Assembly: GCA_041588495.1 (NCBI GenBank)
Contig: JBFGWM010000185.1
Coordinates: forward strand, 1-5,820
Direction of reading: 5' to 3'
DNA length: 5,820 nt
Origin: JBFGWM01 sp041588495
GTDB lineage: Bacteria > Pseudomonadota > Gammaproteobacteria > Pseudomonadales > JBFGWM01
Shown one piece after another: positions 4,370 to 5,820 of the stretch (position 1 is the first letter of the stretch; every line of letters begins with the position of its first letter). The translations under genes were made by a program, and so were the position numbers. The notes beneath the pieces are model-generated. The model was not told the DNA's origin. It searched no databases and saw only the letters and a program-made list of their open reading frames with translations.

Positions 4370-5820
4370 ATGGCAGAACGCGGCGAGATCCTGGCGAACA
4401 TGCGGACCCTGAGTCACGGCAACCTGGCCGTGCCGGTACTGCTGCTCGCCATCCTCGCCATGGTGACCCTGCCGGTCCCGCCGTTCATCCTCGACGGCCT
4501 GTTCACCTTCAACATCGCCCTGTCCCTGGTGGTCCTGCTGGTCTCGGTCTATACCGGCCGGCCCCTCGACTTCGCGGTGTTCCCCACCATCCTGCTGGTG
4601 GCGACCCTGCTGCGACTGGCCCTCAACGTGGCCTCCACCCGGGTGGTGCTGCTCAACGGCCACACCGGCGGCGACGCCGCGGGCAAGGTCATCCAGGCCT
4701 TCGGCGAGGTGGTGGTCGGTGGCAACTACGTGGTGGGGATGGTGGTGTTCGTGATCCTCGTGATCATCAACTTCGTGGTCGTCACCAAGGGCGCCGGGCG
4801 GATCTCCGAGGTCAGCGCGCGCTTCACCCTGGACGCCATGCCCGGCAAGCAGATGGCCATCGACGCCGACATGAACTCCGGCCTGATCGACCAGGACGAG
4901 GCGCGCCTGCGCCGTTCCGAGATCGCCCAGGAGGCGGATTTCTACGGCTCCATGGACGGCGCCAGCAAGTTCGTCCGCGGCGACGCGGTGGCCGGCATCC
5001 TGATCCTGCTCATCAACATCCTCGGCGGCCTCGGCATCGGGATGTTGCAGCACGACCTGCCCTTCGGCACCGCGATGCGCCTGTACGCGCTGCTGACCAT
5101 CGGCGACGGCCTGGTCGCGCAGATTCCCTCGCTGCTGCTGTCCACCGCAACGGCGATCATCGTGACCCGGGTCTCGACCACCCAGGACATGGGCAACCAG
5201 GTGGTCACGCAGATGTTCGAGTCGCCCCGTTCCCTGGCGATGGCCGCGGTGATCCTGGGCATCATGGGCTCGATCCCGGGCATGCCCCACGTCGCGTTCC
5301 TGGGCCTGGCCGCGATTGCGGGCGGCATGGCCTGGCTGATCTTCGACCGTCGCCGCAAGGCCGAGGCCGCGGAGCAGGCCGAGGTGGCCGCCGAAACCGC
5401 GGCGGAGGCCGAGAAACCCGCCGAGGGCGAGATTCCGGAACTGGGCTGGGACGACGTGCAGCCGGTGGACGTGCTCGGCCTCGAGGTCGGTTACCGGCTG
5501 ATCCCGCTGGTCGACAAGAACCAGAACGGCCAGTTGCTGAGCCGCATCAAGGGCGTGCGCAAGAAGCTGTCCCAGGAACTCGGCTTCCTGATGCCGTCGG
5601 TGCACATCCGCGACAATCTCGACCTCGCGCCCAACGCCTACCGCATCACCCTGATGGGCGTGCGCTCGGGCAGCGCCGAGGTCTACCCGGAGCGCGAACT
5701 GGCGATCAATCCCGGGCAGGTATTCGGCAAGATCCAGGGTACCGAGACCAAGGATCCCGCGTTCGGCATGGAGGCGGTCTGGATCGATCCCGAGCAACGT
5801 GAGCAGGCGCAGACCCTGGG
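4370..5820 (+). CDS. flhA: Flagellar export gate protein FlhA (3' end outside window)
   Basis: FlhA forms the nonameric ring of the export gate. Its membrane part uses the proton motive force and its cytoplasmic domain binds export substrates and chaperones. The window shows 483 complete codons with no stop; E. coli FlhA has 692, so the C-terminal third is missing because of the window edge. Hydrophobic segments lie at about 21-37, 44-61, 70-85, 116-138, 206-225, 241-266, 287-303 and 308-325, fitting the eight expected helices. The FHIPEP-family signature RISEVSARFTLDAMPGKQMA (144-163) plus IDADMNSGLI (164-173) is intact. Asp205 in FVRGDAVAGI corresponds to the proton-coupling Asp208 of Salmonella. 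An Ala/Glu-rich linker (329-356) leads to ELGWDD (357-362), which aligns with the linker residues Glu351/Trp354/Asp356 of Salmonella that contact the neighbouring subunit. The cytoplasmic domain starts at about VDVLGLEVGYRLIPLVD. The gene probably starts a new transcription unit from its own sigma-54 promoter. Confidence 0.97.
   Translation, partial: MAERGEILANMRTLSHGNLAVPVLLLAILAMVTLPVPPFILDGLFTFNIALSLVVLLVSVYTGRPLDFAVFPTILLVATLLRLALNVASTRVVLLNGHTGGDAAGKVIQAFGEVVVGGNYVVGMVVFVILVIINFVVVTKGAGRISEVSARFTLDAMPGKQMAIDADMNSGLIDQDEARLRRSEIAQEADFYGSMDGASKFVRGDAVAGILILLINILGGLGIGMLQHDLPFGTAMRLYALLTIGDGLVAQIPSLLLSTATAIIVTRVSTTQDMGNQVVTQMFESPRSLAMAAVILGIMGSIPGMPHVAFLGLAAIAGGMAWLIFDRRRKAEAAEQAEVAAETAAEAEKPAEGEIPELGWDDVQPVDVLGLEVGYRLIPLVDKNQNGQLLSRIKGVRKKLSQELGFLMPSVHIRDNLDLAPNAYRITLMGVRSGSAEVYPERELAINPGQVFGKIQGTETKDPAFGMEAVWIDPEQREQAQTL

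Noticed and set aside
4319..5797. A 492-codon minus-strand open frame opposite flhA.
   Set aside because: Repetitive His/Asp/Gln/Gly composition mirrors the flhA codons; no domain or initiation signal.
1..5820. CRISPR arrays, tRNA or rRNA genes, insertion sequences, phage or defence genes.
   Set aside because: None seen: the window is almost completely filled by collinear flagellar genes with uniform codon use and no foreign-looking segment.

Overview
The window is one contiguous, plus-strand block of flagellar genes: the end of the C-ring gene fliN, then the type III export-gate genes fliO, fliP, fliQ, fliR and flhB, then the first two thirds of flhA. All seven are recognisable by conserved family motifs and appear intact, except fliN (cut at the left edge) and flhA (cut at the right edge). 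Base composition is GC-rich with strong G/C at third codon positions. Gene order, the FliN sequence (close to pseudomonad FliN) and a sigma-54-type promoter in front of flhA suggest a polarly flagellated gammaproteobacterium (Pseudomonas/Chromatiales-like). The lineage is an inference from pattern, not from a search.

Layout: fliN (1-555, open at the left edge) encodes a switch-complex protein. After 32 nt comes fliO (588-1202), whose end overlaps the start of fliP (1192-1971). A 37-nt gap with a small hairpin and a strong Shine-Dalgarno sequence precedes fliQ (2009-2278). fliR (GTG start, 2300-3091) follows after 21 nt and flhB (3102-4238) after 10 nt. This spacing suggests one transcript from fliN (or further upstream, probably fliL/fliM) to flhB. 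The only sizeable non-coding stretch is 4239-4369 (131 nt). It holds a near-consensus -24/-12 promoter, a leader that can fold into a stem, and the flhA ribosome binding site. flhA (4370 onward) therefore probably starts its own transcription unit, which in related bacteria continues into flhF, fleN/flhG and fliA.

How the parts work together: FliP, FliQ and FliR form the helical membrane pore, and FliO assists FliP assembly. FlhB joins the gate and switches substrate class after self-cleavage. FlhA forms the cytoplasmic docking ring and couples export to the proton motive force. FliN, in the C-ring, is both part of the rotor switch and the docking point for the FliH-FliI export ATPase.

I found no previously undescribed system. 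The points worth a second look are a duplicated DDWxxALxEQK motif in the FliN N-terminus, NPEH instead of NPTH at the FlhB self-cleavage site, and the sigma-54 promoter and structured leader of flhA.
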